A stretch of 64,000 bases of DNA from Endomychus coccineus (GCA_958510875.1 OY294067.1:29066912-29130911); one strand, 5' to 3'; shown: positions 11,831-24,540, counted from the stretch's first letter. Notes: generated from the letters alone by a model not told the origin. Program-made: numbers and translations.

Positions 11831-12511
11831 AAAATCTGGGTTATTTGCCAGTTCACCTGGGGGAAATATATCCTCATTATCTCCCTACCGTGGGCACGCC
11901 ACTGTTCCCAATGACGAACTCTAAAAATTATTTAGAACAGTAAGAAGAAACATACAACATATAACAAATGATTATCATGACAATGTGAACCTAAAAGTAA
12001 AAGGCATTTTAGTTTTGAAACAAACGAAGTCTTATTTGGTTCATGAAAACTTGTTACTTGATTCAATATCCAATGAAACAATATCGGCATCTTATTCGTC
12101 GATTTAATTTTATTACTAATAGTAGTTTATCTTTTACTAATTCTAGTAGACTTTTATTCGAATTTCCTTGTTCAGATATTCCATAATTATGTAAGTAATT
12201 GAATTATGTACTTTACGATCATTTTCATTTTCTTTATCAATTTGACAATAAAGTATCAACTTGATCGACTGTTATAAAATACTTATTTATACAACTAATT
12301 GTAAAATGAGCGTGTTTTTTGTCCTAGATGTGCTCACTATGATGTTTTTTTTTGTAATTCAGTTGTTACGAGAAAAACAAAATTTTCGTATCTTTTCATT
12401 TTCATGTAGATAGTATCAAAGCCGTTTTTGCAAGTTTCTATGAAGATAATAAGGCAAAAATCGTGATATAAAAGATACCATGGAAAACGGTCAATGTCAA
12501 GACATATTTGT
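11831..12511. other. AT-rich stretch, no gene seen
   Basis: No domain-bearing frame and no clear repeat structure were seen. Confidence 0.5.
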
Positions 12512-12519
12512 CAAAATAT

Positions 12520-14472
12520 CAGTGGTGACTCGTGAGTTATGAAAGAAGGTAGGCACAAGAAGAAACTTACCTTCTTTTTGTACGTAAAATTCATTCTCCT
12601 ATTTTTCAAGCTGAAAAAAAGTCTATGACTTTGTTGTCAAAATTCGGGATAGACTGGACAAACTTATTTTCTATTGATAGGACCGCCAAATGCGTTCACT
12701 CGATCTTCTGACATCGGTTGCTAATTTGGCTTAAAATGGTGTCACATACTTCCTTTGCAATAACAGCTCTGTTATTTTCAGCTGTCGTTTTTTGTCTTTT
12801 CCAAGCAGGTTCTTCATTATTGCGTTCTTGATTGTGATTGTCAGTAGAATTTCTAATTTGGATAAAAATTGTTCAATTGCGTTTTGCAGTTGATCACTGT
12901 CAATCCCGCGTATTTGGGTTTGATTAAATAATATTTCAACTTGTGGCATGATGAAATGAAATAATTTCAACCGGTAGAGAAATACCGGGCAATTCAAATG
13001 TTTCAATAAACCACTTGCTTCACTAGTAGTAACTGAATTCATCCCATCTTCGTCAATGATTTTGTCTAAACATTCTTTGAAAGAATCCTGGTATACAGAT
13101 AATGTGTTAACAGTTCGACTTTTGAAAATCCAGCGTGTAGGAACAGGCGATCGAGAAAAAAAGCTTGAAAATGACTGCAAATTTGCAAAGAAAATTTTTA
13201 CTTTTTTATTGCACTATGCCGCTTATTCAATAATTAAATTAAATTGATGCGCGTAACAGTGAATATAGTGTGCATGTGGAAATGTTCTTTTGATAATGGC
13301 TTGGATTCCATTTGTCTTACCACTCATCACGGACGCCCCATCTTAACTTTGAGCTATTAGTTTATTGTTATCAGACCCAGAAGGAGGATCTAAAATAGTT
13401 TGCAATTCATCCAGCAATGCTTTTGCTAATGCATTGGCATTATAACCACCCGGCTTAAAAAAAGACCAATGGCGTTCAAAAATTTGCCCATTAAACATGT
13501 ATCGAATAACAACAACTATTTGCTGATCATTAGAGGTGTCTGTAGTTTCATCGGCCTCCAAAGCTATGCAATTTGGAGATTTAACTTATTTTAATATTTC
13601 CTGTTTGTAAATTTGCAACATTGCATCTAGCAATTCGTTCTGAATAGTTTTGAAACTCCTTTAATAAACAGTTAAACACTTGTGAACCCGAACTTTTCAT
13701 ATGTATTACAAGCACAGCCTCTAATTCAGCTGCAAAGTTGATTAAGCCTACATGAATACCTGGATTTTCCGACGTCAATGTCTCATCAAGGCCTCGTAAC
13801 ACCAAATCAAAGGCTTCGCAAAATTTTATACACATGATTAACCTGGGAAAAATGTGACGATTTTTTACCACAAATACTTAATTTTATGTTGCAAATAAGC
13901 ACTGTCAACTATTCACGAATGTCCACTTTGCCTAGAACACTAAAATCTAAGCATGCATCCATGAGAGAAACATAATTTTCGTATTTCTTTGCCCTCTTTG
14001 CGATGTGTTTCAAATCATTCAATCCTTGTTTATACCACGCACCTTGTTTATACCACGCACACTAACCTCTTTCTTAAAAATTAAGCTCATAAAACAAAAT
14101 AGTTTATTTGTTACTGAACAACCGCAAATCCACTCGTATTTTTCATTAATATTCTTGCTGAATACTCTATTGTAAGTTCGGGTTTCATTTGTGAAAGTGA
14201 ATAATAGACGCACTTTAAGACTTGACGTCGTAAAATTGAATTCACACGCTGTACGCTATGAAGGCAAGACGTTTACTCGAGATACGCCGCTTTGTGCCCT
14301 AAACCGATGGTATAAGCCCGTATGGAGGAAATAACCGTAGTCAGCCAAATCATACTTGAAATAGGTACACTTCAGAACGTTCCCTGGAACATAGTTTCTA
14401 CATTTCTTTCTGTATTTATCTTGGTGGTTGGGTGGCACGTCCCTTTGTGCCCTTTAGTACCAGCCGTCACTG
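12520..14472 (-). mobile_element. hAT transposon copy 1 with perfect 8-bp target duplication
   Basis: The element is bounded by CAGTGGTGAC at 12520 and, at the other end, ...GCCGTCACTG ending at 14472. The hAT-style duplication CAAAATAT lies at 12512-12519 and again at 14473-14480. The minus-strand transposase relic is of the ZMYM1-like, DUF4371-containing hAT type. Visible pieces are LTSENPGIHVGLINFAAELE (about 13770), EADETTDTSNDQQIVVVIRY with the first catalytic Asp (about 13560), LIAQS*DGASVMSG with the second Asp block but Tyr changed to stop (about 13340), and PTRWIFKSRTVNTL (about 13130). Frameshifts and stops make it dead. At 1,953 bp it is shorter than an intact autonomous copy; the C-terminal dimerisation domain is not obvious. 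Confidence 0.85.
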
Positions 14473-14511
14473 CAAAATATTCACATTTATATCTTAATTT
14501 AGTGTTTAAAT

Positions 14512-15360
14512 CTGAAGAGTTCCTACCTTCGAACGTTGAAGAAGTTGCAAAATCTGTATTAGCAAATTTGCAGTTTAAAACAATATGTGTTCATGTTACC
14601 AAACCAAACCAAACCTAGTTTAACACTAGTGCTAAAATGAACAACTCATTTTAGCATTCAGTGTTAAAATGAACCACTTTTTACAATAACAATCAGCGTC
14701 AAAAATGTGAGTTTTGTAGTTGAATTGCAAAAATCACTTTACAACGATGATTGTCACCTAATCAGCAATATTTGTATTTATAATGTCAAAAGTGAAAGTC
14801 ATCATGCCAGTAGGAGTATATTTTATGGGAAATGCCCGAATTAAAAAGTCATTACTCAGCCGGTAGTGGGTAACACGAGAGGGTGACCTCGTAAATAAGG
14901 ATTAGGTATCAAGTTGACAGTGAAAATTAGACGGTAAAGCACGGTACACACGTAAATTTTATCGATTTCTAATTACAGCACCTGGCTCATGTAAGACCGG
15001 AAACGTTTCACATGTGGCCCACACTCCGCCGCAATCCCTCATTACAGTAGAGCGTATTCCATTTACTTGAACATATACCATATGTTGAATAGATTATGCC
15101 ATGTGTACTCGGAAATCAGTGGTAAATAGTTTGGTGTCTTATTTTATTTCGGTCTTGCATTTCAAGATGAATATATTACATAATACAGATGTAGGTATTT
15201 CCACCGCACATTCTGTTAATTTGAAACTTTCAATGCGATGGAGGTATACTTGGAACGTCTGGCAAGGTGATGAGATACCTAAGTTAACTTCATTATTTTT
15301 CAAAAATTGAAAATAAATATAAATGATAAAGTTAAAATAACAATGCTTGTGACAAAGTTC
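14512..15360. other. Non-coding stretch with a small hairpin
   Basis: The only structure seen is a stem-loop at 14622-14665, built from AACACTAGTGCTAAAATGA and its near complement. No gene was recognised. Confidence 0.5.
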
Positions 15361-15603
15361 TTAAATAAATATCTACCGTAAGGTGGGGTTACTTCATCAC
15401 AGTTTTGAAATATATTACGTCGTAATTATTTTTTTACAAAGTGTAGGAATTTGCAATTGACATACAACATTACAAAACTGTCTTAGAGATCATGTTTGAA
15501 TGAAGAAGAAACATATATTTCGAAGAAAACAATTGTTTTTAAGTTACCCCGCATTTAGGGCTACTTTGTCTTTGCTTAAGAACTCATTTTTTAGGAAACT
15601 CTT

Positions 15604-16040
15604 GGCTTCCACGTCATTATAGCACGAGTTGATGCTGACGTTTCGCCAACCATTACAAGGTGTCATCTTCAGGGCAGGTTTGATTTATTGTGGGAAAACC
15701 TTTACGCTACATAGTTCACTGCCTTTTCTAATCCTTTGCGGTTCCTACGAGTGGGATAAGTCAGCTTTTTTTATTATCAAAATTATGCTTATGTTCTACA
15801 ATTCTAATTTTGAAAATCCCATATTTTGTCCCAATCTAAAATGTATTGCAACTCTTCTAATAATGAAAATGCTTGGCTTCCGGATGGATTGCGGATTGCA
15901 CGACGTGATGCCGATGTTTCGCCAATTATTACAGGTAGCATCTTAAGAGCAGGCTTGAGACTTAAACTGAAACTGATTCTGTAGTGGTATTTATTGCGAG
16001 AAAAAAACTTCACGCTACACAGATCACTGCCTTTACTCAG
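15604..16040 (-). repeat. Two direct copies of a PLE terminal repeat
   Basis: Blocks at about 15604-15735 and 15868-16040 are diverged direct repeats. They share GATGC.GA.GTTTCGCCAA, then CATCTT, then GCAGG. On the minus strand the first reads CTGAAGATGACACC ... GGCGAAACGTC, matching the CUGANGA ... GAAA ... GUC layout of hammerhead motifs in Penelope-like terminal repeats. They lie directly 3' of the PLE coding relic at 16140-17281. Confidence 0.55.
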
Positions 16041-16099
16041 TTCTGCCACCTGACCTTGCCGATGTGTAATCATGTCCGAAGTGGAATTTTCGAGGATGG

Positions 16100-17281
16100 G
16101 TTTCCAAATGTTGGGAAGGTGATATCCTCAATCACGGCTTAGATTATTTGGATGTTTTAGGATTTCTATCGCTTAAAGAATTTTTCGCTGAAAGAAGTTT
16201 GGGGCTCGGGCTTGGCATTTTGGTATTTTCGAAAAGGATTTGATGATTAATGTCAAACTTGTGTTTTGCAAGTGCAGATCTACTGGTATCACGAAGTCTT
16301 GTACGGCGCCTATGTTCTTTCACACGAGTAGCCCCTGTACGACCTGTTTCACCAATATAGACTTTACCGCAAGAGTAGCGAATGCTATAAGCACCTTCTA
16401 AATGAGAGGAGGAAGGGGGTCTTTGTTAGGTTGTAAAACTGAGATAATTTTGGAAGTGTGGAAAAACGGGTGGAAATATTATAGTTCTTAAGGATTTTGA
16501 AAATTCGATTTGTTATCTTTTTAATATATGAAAGATAGGCAGTGAATTAAGGAGGTGGGGGGCTAGTGGCTCAGGTTGATTTGGAATTTTAGGAGGAGTG
16601 TATTTCTTTATAGCTCTTTGAATGTTATAATGGGAGAAATTATTTGATAATAATACAGATGAAAACGTGTTGTAATCCTGATTTTAAGAATTTGTTGTTG
16701 GGATAAGTTGACGGCTCTATGGACCAAGGAGTTTATGAAGGATTGCTTTTGGGCAAGGTGGTGGTGAGAAAGGCCATTGAGGTATCTATCAGTGAGTGGG
16801 TTTTCGATACACAGAATGTCCCGAAGTACCGTCAGTCTGTCGACTAATTAGTACATTCAGGAACGGGAGTGAAACTTCATACTTTCATGGTGAAAAGGGT
16901 ATTGGGATGTAATGAATTTAAATAATTGAAGAACGGAAAAAGATTTCACGATCGTGTTGCCAAATAACAATAATGTTGTCGACATACCTATCTAAATCAA
17001 CATTTCGGCTTGAGAACAGATGAGTCAATAGCATCTTCCTCAAAAGTTTCCATGAAGATATTAGCTACGACCGGAGAAAGGGGGCAACCCATGGCAGCTC
17101 CCGAGGATTGCTCGTAAAACTTGCCTTCGTACGAGAAATATGTGGAAGATAGACAAAAATCAATTAACGGTAGTAAGTCCATTGAAATGTTTTTGGCAGG
17201 CGAAAGTTGAGAAATTATGGAAAGCGTGTCTGGAATGGGAACATTGGTAAAGATTGATTCGACGTCGAAGCTGACGAGCAA
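16100..17281 (-). pseudogene. Penelope-like element: RT core and GIY-YIG relic
   Basis: The RT core (17281-16997) reads LVSFDVESIFTNVPIPDT ... FCLSSTYFSYEGKFYEQ ... GAAMGCPLSPVVANIFMETF, the characteristic A and B block motifs of Penelope-like RTs. After interrupted sequence, 16396-16140 reads YSIRYSCGKVYIGETGRTG, ATRVKEH and SALAKHKF, a GIY-YIG endonuclease domain. The catalytic YADD motif is not visible in the retained frame. The region 16860-16100 is repeated in inverse orientation at about 17440-18270. Confidence 0.85.
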
Positions 17282-17439
17282 ATCGCTGGATCAACTTTTA
17301 GAATTTGGAGTTTTTCAACGAAATGAAAGGAATTTAGGATAACACTTTTGGAATTACCTAGAAGAGGTTTGACAATAGATGATAGACATCGAAAGAGTTT
17401 GTAAGTAGGGGATTCGATAGTGCTGACGATTGGACTTTA

Positions 17440-18270
17440 GTTAGTCGACAGACTGACGGTACTTTGAGACATTCTGTGTATCGAAAATCCACTAACACTG
17501 ATAGATAGCTCAATGGCTCTTCCCACCACCACCCTGCCTGAAAATAATCTGTCATAAACTCCTTGGTCCACGCAGCTGTCAACTTATCCCCACCCCAATC
17601 CTTAAAAAAAGCTTTAAAACACCTTTCATCTGTCTTATTATGAAATAATTTCTCCCAATTATAACATCCAAAAAGCCATAAAGAATTACACTTCGCCTAA
17701 AATTTCGAATCAACCTGAGCCACAATCCCTCCCACCTTCTTTATTCACTTCCATATATTGAAAATAATAACAGATCGAGTTTTCAAAATATTTAAGAAGC
17801 ATAATATTTCTAATCGGTTTTCCACACTTCCAAGACTATGTCAGTTTACAAACCTATCAAAGATCCTCTTCCTCCTCTTCATTTAGAAGGTTTTTATTGC
17901 ATTCCCTGTTCTCCCGGTAAAGTCTATATTGGTGAAACAGGTCGTACAGTAGATACTCGTGTGAAAAAGTGAGCGCTGTATAATATAAGGCTTCGTGGCA
18001 TCAGTAGATCTGCACTTACGGAACACAAGTTTGACACTAATTATCAAATCCTTTTCGAAAATACTAAAATCCTAGCCCGAGCCCCAAACTTCTATCAGCG
18101 AAAAATTCTTAAAGCGATAGAAATCTTGAAACATACAAATAATTTAAACCGTGACTCAGGGTATTACCTTCTCAACAATTGGAAACACATCCTTAAAAAT
18201 TCCACTTCGCACATGATTGTGATAAAGAATCCATCTGGAAGCCAAGCATTTTCAAGATTAGCGGTTCGCG
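17440..18270 (+). pseudogene. Second PLE copy, head to head: GIY-YIG end
   Basis: This is a plus-strand copy of the same element. It begins near 17440 with the sequence that corresponds to 16860 of the other copy. GIY-YIG motifs are VYIGETGRTVDTRVK followed by a stop, then SALTEHKFDTNYQILFENTK at about 17920-18070. It ends in the terminal block around GGAAGCCAAGCATTTTC near 18250. The two copies diverge outward from a junction near 17400, which gives a 2.6-kb inverted arrangement. Confidence 0.8.
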
Positions 18271-19500
18271 GAAGTCTATTATTCATTATTTAGAAGTCTA
18301 TGTGCCATGTAGGAGGTAACTTTGCCTATCGTAACTTTGGCACAAGTACATACAACAACATTTCTAAAAATTTCTATCGTGGTTTTCGTTTGAAAAGCAT
18401 ATGAAAAATACAGTAACGTCAACAATCGTTGAACCGCCAACAGATTTTTCATGGAGGACAAGCCCCTCTCTTGAACAGATAGTTTTTCTTCAGTATAATG
18501 TTTGTACCGTCGAGAGGCTAGTTTGCGCTTGTATTTTCTAATCATTTAATCATTTGAGAACAAAAATCTCAATTACTTACCCAAATTACAGTGAGCAAAG
18601 TTTCCCCGAAAAGTGCACCCACCCATATTATATTATTTTTTTTCAAAGAAAATAGACTCTCAAAGCTTTGAAATTTTAATATTTTATTTTATCAAAGTTG
18701 CTTAAAATTCCATGAAATTCTATGGTGCAAGAATTTTTGCTCTAGAACTTCTTTCAACTATCTTAGAAGTAACTTAAGTAAATGTAATACACTCTTCCGA
18801 CTTCGCCGCGAAGAGTATAATAATATAGTACATTATGCAGGGCATACTGGCAGGAAATTTCTTGTTAGCTTAAAACTTTTAATAAGTGGCCGTTAAAAAA
18901 CAGATTTGATATTCACAACACATAATACTTAAATTTGTAATAACAATATAATTTTTCTGTTCTTGTTCTGTTTTTCCTTATTCCCATCAATACTTCAATA
19001 ACGTAGGAATCCCATAGGATAGGTATCTGCTTAAAATTATGTGAGGTGGTTCGCAATATAACCGAGTGACAGGAAACCTAGCTTTTTATGACTGAGAATC
19101 TTGTAAGGAATTTTTTATACATTGACATGTACTTGTGAAAGATGTTCCGCTCCCCACAAATGATGTTAATGTTAAAGTTGATTAAATGTAGCCGGAGCTT
19201 TGGTATTTTTGTCACGTTTACTTGCATATATAGTGCCACCCTCGAAATTTTCATTGTTCACTAATACAAACATGGCTTTAATTCACTTTTCTAAGCCGCA
19301 CGGTGCATTTCAATAACCTATTTTGGTTTCATTCATTTCCATTTTCATTGCAAAGCACAATGAAAGCATCCGCAATTCTATCATATCAAAGTAATAGTTT
19401 ACTCTATTGACCTGAAAAATTCGAATTAAATAATTATTGAATTAAATACTCAATGAATATTTACATAGAATAGAATTCTCCTGTACGTATTGAACATTTT
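18271..19500. other. Non-coding stretch
   Basis: No gene recognised. A short stem made of ACTCTTC and GAAGAGT lies near 18790-18820. The rest is AT-rich. Confidence 0.5.
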
Positions 19501-19699
19501 TTTAAAAGTTTGGAGGCATCACCACACTAGGCATAGAGTCCCATTCCGATCGATAGAAATGAAGGGGAACCAGCCTCAGCTCGTCTAGTCTGGCTACCTG
19601 GATTCCCTTTCGGTGGAACAGCAGACGAGATTTCTAACTAGAACTGTCTATAGAAAAGGGAGAGATCTCTCTCACCTTTCAACAATATTCTGGAGAGGT

Positions 19700-20045
19700 C
19701 AATGAATTAGAAAGTATCACCAACCAGATGAAAAGATTCTGAATGGAATGTAAGATCGTCGAGGTATATTTGGGAGCTGAAGTCCATGTCACATGTGGAC
19801 AGTACATGTCGAGTATCCGCTTTGCGAATCATGAGGCTGCTCTTGGACCGGAATAGAAAACCAAGTTTCTGCGGAGCAGTTTTCGCAATGGACTTCACAT
19901 GATCTCCATAAGAGAAAGCGGTATGCACCATCATTCGCAAAGTAACAGACTGTTGATAATGGAGAGAAACAATGCTGGTACCAAGACACATCCCTGTCGA
20001 TAGCTTTGATAGCCCTTGTATAAATACATTCCTAGATCGCAAAAG
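19700..20045 (-). pseudogene. Non-LTR RT thumb-region fragment
   Basis: The minus-strand frame includes AFSYGDHVKSIAKTAPQKLG followed by FLFRSKSSL, the S-x-x-DHV-x-SIAKxAxxKLGFLFR segment that follows the RT palm in a widespread arthropod non-LTR lineage. It is probably the same lineage as the 6410-6770 fragment. Upstream RT motifs are absent. GC-richer sequence extends to about 19510 without a convincing frame. Confidence 0.65.
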
Positions 20046-20426
20046 TTTTAATGATATACCCCCAATATTCTTGAAAGATCTGTTGAACGATACAATTTCA
20101 TTTCATTATGTTGGCGTTATAATAATATGTACCTATAACCATGCCATATTCCAGTGTTATACCACTAATATTCTGATAGTTTAGCTATTGAACCCTAAAA
20201 GGAATAACTACCGAAAATAATTAATCCATCCTCGTAGATATGTCGAAATCATTGAAAAAGTGAAACACAGAGATCGGAGCGTAGCGGAGCCAATTACTAT
20301 CAAAGTCTTGTACAGCGTCACCTTTTTTTATCACATCTTTGTATACATAAGCCAAAGAGCACAATCTGAAGAGTGCCAATGTAATCTATATCAATTCTGT
20401 ATTAAATTTCACGTTATTATTTCTAG

Positions 20427-20495
20427 GGTTTCTTCTAATATGGGGCGGACATGACGACAGATCAACGAAAGTATACACCACAGGAAACGATCCAG
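20427..20495 (+). CDS. Candidate 69-bp host micro-exon
   Basis: The acceptor TTATTATTTCTAG precedes 20427 and a consensus donor, CCAG followed by GTGAGT, follows 20495. The open frame between them is FLLIWGGHDDRSTKVYTTGN plus DP, with phase 1 at both ends (2 + 66 + 1 bases). Phase 1 also occurs at the later exon borders 44283/47419 and 47730/51224, so it could belong to the same plus-strand gene. No family was recognised. A chance open frame of 69 bp between splice-like sites is quite possible. Confidence 0.4.
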
Positions 20496-21420
20496 GTGAG
20501 TCACCAGTTCATAATGCTGTTTCAAAAAGTTGAACGTCAAATATGAATAAAATAGACTGGTAATTCCCAAGTATTTTAATACATTAGGTGCTTCCTACAT
20601 ATTATGTAAGCTTGATGGAGTAGGACGGCCAGATTTAAAGTATTTATACCAATACAATTTCGGGTCCCTTAGCTTCTTAGACAATTTCGAATATAAGTTT
20701 ATTCAAATTGAATATAAAAGGGTTAAATGATTTGTTTTGGATGTAGATAAATAACAATAATATGTTTGAAATAGGTAAGAAGAAATGGGTCAAAAAATAA
20801 ATAAATGATACAGAATAAAATTTTCTTCAAAGCAGTCTTCGACATAACAACAAGTCCGTCTTGAATAGGTTTCAAGCAAAATCCGATTGCAAGTCGGAAA
20901 TTTATAAAGAGATTTCTCGACAATTATCTACATCAGTGGATTGGTATAAAATATATAGTGCATCCAAAGCCGAGTAAAAAATTTACAATTTATAGTAACA
21001 TTGAGTATCAAAAATCTGGTTGAAAACCTGGGAAAGAATAAATATAATTATTTGATCGTATTCAATCAAATTAACTAGTTAATGCCGTCTCAACTTTCTT
21101 TTTATTGCGTTTTCCTAGTCATTTCTTTTTCCACAATAATTATTCAATAATGTGAAGTATTGGGGGCGCTAACAGTATATTTGCAATTTTATCACAACTG
21201 ATTGTGCTAGAAATTTTTTTTTAATATTTGATAATTCTGTCACAAAATTTATCAAAAATATGTACTGTATTTATTATTTTATATATCAGTAAAATATTAT
21301 TAAACAATAGTTTGTAAAGTTGTAAAAAATAATTCTAGAAAAAACTGTATAACTCAAGAAATATTAAAAATGATCAAACAAAAGATCTACTATATAAAAC
21401 ATTGTAAAATACAAATTTAA
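20496..21420. other. AT-rich non-coding stretch
   Basis: No recognisable gene or repeat was seen. Confidence 0.5.
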
Positions 21421-21424
21421 CATA

Positions 21425-22978
21425 GAATTTAAAAGGAATTATAAAAAGTATGTTGCTTCTGTAGAAAGCACAATAAATAAAAGTAGAATGGAACATGAAA
21501 GAAAAAGCATCGATAATATTTCTAACGCGAAGAAACTTTGGGAATACCTAAACACAAAGATGAAAATGAAAAAAAAAAGAAAAAATAATGTAGAAATTGA
21601 TAAGATCATATATAATAATCAATTGTACAAATTGGGAATATCTTTAATAATTACTACTGTAATATCGGTAAAAATCTTGCAGATAACATAAAAGTACCAA
21701 TAAAAGTTCAGCTTAACAAACTAATAGAACATAGATTGAGTGTGTTTTTTGCTAGAATTGATAAATAAGAAATTGCAAAAATAATCATGAACTTAAAAGA
21801 TAAACAAGGTGGTGTTGACGGGACTACTGCAAAAATCTTATTATTTCAAAATATATTGTGAAACCACTGGCATTCATCTTTAACAGGTGCGTGCTCATCG
21901 GTGTTTTGCCGAAACCTCTGAAAACCGCATTGGTGGTCCCAATATTTAAAACTGGTAATGTATTTTACAAATTACAGACCAATATCATTATTTTTTCAAT
22001 AAATTTAGATTACTTAATAAAAAACAAAACAAAACCAAGAAGCAAAGGATACTACTGCTTGATAAAATAAATTATTGCTTAGCAATAAACCAACTTTTAC
22101 TAAATATCAGCAAGACAAGTTTCATAATTTTCGGCTCCTATCAAGACAGCATACATAACTTTATCTATAGGAGAAAAAGAAATAAAAAGAGTGTCACGAA
22201 TTAATTATTTGGGAATAACTATTGATTGCAATCTACGTTGGGAGCAACATTTATATTGAGGAGCATCGGTAGAACAAAATATTTTATCTTCACCTCTTAT
22301 AAACTGCATCAAATCTTTGCCAAAATGTCTTAAGTAAATTAGAACGAATTCAACAAAGACTCTTGAATATCATACATAACAATACTTTTGTATTAAATAT
22401 AAGACAATTATTTATAAGAGAATCTTTACGTCATCATTACTCGCACTTAAAAGATAATTATCTTGCTTCAACCATAAAAACTTGAAATAATAGTATAAAA
22501 CTTTGTAAAATTAACAAAACTATATTCAAAAAAGTAGCCTATAATTGCCTGTCAATTTATTGCCTGCCACTTTTAAAGAAATGGATCTCACAACAAAATT
22601 GATATTAAAAAAATTAAAAAAATATGTATTTAGTGATAAAAATATCTCCCTTTTTGATGGAATCTATGAATATATAACAAATAATTAGTAAATACATTGT
22701 AACTATCTCAAGACTCTAACGAACATTTAGTATAGTTGAATGTAATTTGAACGTAATTTCAATAATTATATTCTAATTCAAATTTAAATTTAAGAATATG
22801 ATAAACTTAATACTTAATACTTAGTATTTAATGTAGTTTAGAATTCAAACCTACACACGGGGTACAGTGAAACCCTTTGTGGGTGGGGCATATATGCATG
22901 CATCATATGTTTTTGTAATGATATGTATTTTTGTAAAAAAAATCTGAATAAATTTATGATTATATTATTATTATTATT
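21425..22978 (+). mobile_element. Non-LTR retrotransposon, 3' half, degraded
   Basis: Order along the plus strand: a lysine-rich endonuclease-RT linker (NAKKLWEYLNTKM, 21530); RT segments NLKDKQGGVDG, PLAFIFNRCVLIGVLPKPLK and NYRPISL (21790-21990); a thumb region with RINYLGITID (22195-22225); LERIQQRLLNIIHNN (22340); and the C-terminal KEMDLTTKLILKK (22570-22620). It ends with a 3' UTR and an AATAAATTTATGATT tail running into (ATT)n at 22960-22978. The catalytic ADD region is deleted between about 21990 and 22080. Frames shift repeatedly. Confidence 0.8.
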
Positions 22979-23067
22979 GATAGTCTTTGATCTATGCTCA
23001 TAAAACTTAAATACTCCAATCCTTAATGCTGGCGTACCTGTTAATTTATAATATTACTCGCATAGAG

Positions 23068-23256
23068 CTATAAGTACGAAATAATCACCCTTATCCACTA
23101 AAAATACTATTAAAGTACTAAGGACCTTTCAACTACCAAGTTGTCATCATCAGAGCAAACAGTTTACTCTGGTGATGGCTACCTGGTAGCTAAGATCCTT
23201 AGTACTTTTATAGTATTTTTATTGGATATGGACTATTATTTCGTAGTAATAAGAAG
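23068..23256. repeat. PLE terminal-repeat hairpin with hammerhead-like core
   Basis: Two inverted copies of the terminal repeat also seen at 41760-41870 and 43728-43836 meet with only about a 10-bp spacer. The left copy, read on the minus strand, has CTGATGA (23153-23147), a short stem, GAAA and GGTCCTTAGTAC. The right copy, read on the plus strand, has CTGGTGA and has lost the GAAA box. No coding sequence lies between, so this is a coding-less PLE remnant. Confidence 0.65.
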
Positions 23257-24339
23257 TATGCCTAAGCATTTATACCCGTTCACTACTCCAATCTCATGTC
23301 ATAAAAGATCTCGAAATTTATATTTTTTGGTTTGCACATTATAACCCACCTGTAGGAGTATATTTTTTAATATTCAAGGTATTTGTGAGACCCCTCAAGT
23401 TTCCATTGTTATTAAATTAAATTTCTTCATTCCCAATTTGAACTTGAAAAGGTATATATACACAATTAATTAACAATTGACTGATTGATTGATTTGATTT
23501 GCAAATCAGACGAAAACACAACTGTGTTCTAGTACGAGAGCTTCGAAATAGGACACTACATTACGCTTACAACTTTTCTACTCAATTGACAAACGGTAGA
23601 TAATGAATCATTGTCTTGATGGTAGGGAAATATTCGATAGGTTACAATTCCGTATGAAAGTGCCTTGCAGTATCTTCAATTGCAACAGATATTTTATTTA
23701 ATATTCCCAGCCGTGACTGAATAAAGTTTTTCTAACCTTTTCCAATATTTATTTAACTCAGTGCTTTACGAAGGGCCTCAATAAACAAACGATCGAAAGC
23801 TTTTGGAAGCGATCTGGGAAGCAATACTTCTAAAGTGAAATATAGGTCAGTCCGCCTACAAAATGAATTTACCTATACGCACAAATTTAAGAATTGATTA
23901 ATTCACAAATATTTCATCTTGAATGTTATCCACTCGGTCGTCATGTTTGAATTTCTGTTGGAAAACCATTATTTTTGTAAGTGCATAACATCCCTTCAGA
24001 ATAGAGCTAGAGAAAAAGGAGCGTATATTCGTTAATCAACTTTGTCTATTATTCTGTCTGTCTATCTACTGGACAATCACCGTCCGCCATCCCTCCTGTT
24101 TATATCGCGAGTCATTCTATTTCTTGGATTTCATTTATTATTGATCTTACTAATACATGGTCTAATCCCTGGGATTTTTTACCCCTTTGCTACCAAAACG
24201 AAGTCTACGTCTCAAACCTTGAAGAATGTAGACGATGCTATGATTTCTTTATTAGAACAATTCCTTTCTTAACACAATCCAAAATAATAAGAAGTGGATA
24301 AATAGTGTTGAAGAAAAGGAGGAATTCATGATTCAATGA
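23257..24339. other. Mostly non-coding, one unassigned open segment
   Basis: A frame near 24120-24270 is open and protein-like in composition but has no recognised motif and no convincing splice sites. The rest is AT-rich. Confidence 0.35.
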
Positions 24340-24540
24340 TCGAGGTAAAACTCTTAAGAAGCTAGCAGCATATACTTATATAATAGATTAGTTAATATCC
24401 CATTAAGTCAAGATAAATTCCAAGAGCGATTTGAAATTATTGGAATATGGTGTATCCCAAGGGACGATTCATGGTCCACATTCATTTAACTTATACATAA
24501 ACGACTTGTTCAAACCACCACTAAGTGGAGAAGTACTTGA
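24340..24540 (+). pseudogene. Non-LTR RT fragment (QGT motif)
   Basis: Reads EYGVSQGTIHGPHSFNLYIN followed by DLF at about 24440-24520. This matches the GVPQGTILGPLLFxxYINDL block of Jockey/CR1-type reverse transcriptases. Flanking RT motifs are not retained in frame. Confidence 0.65.
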
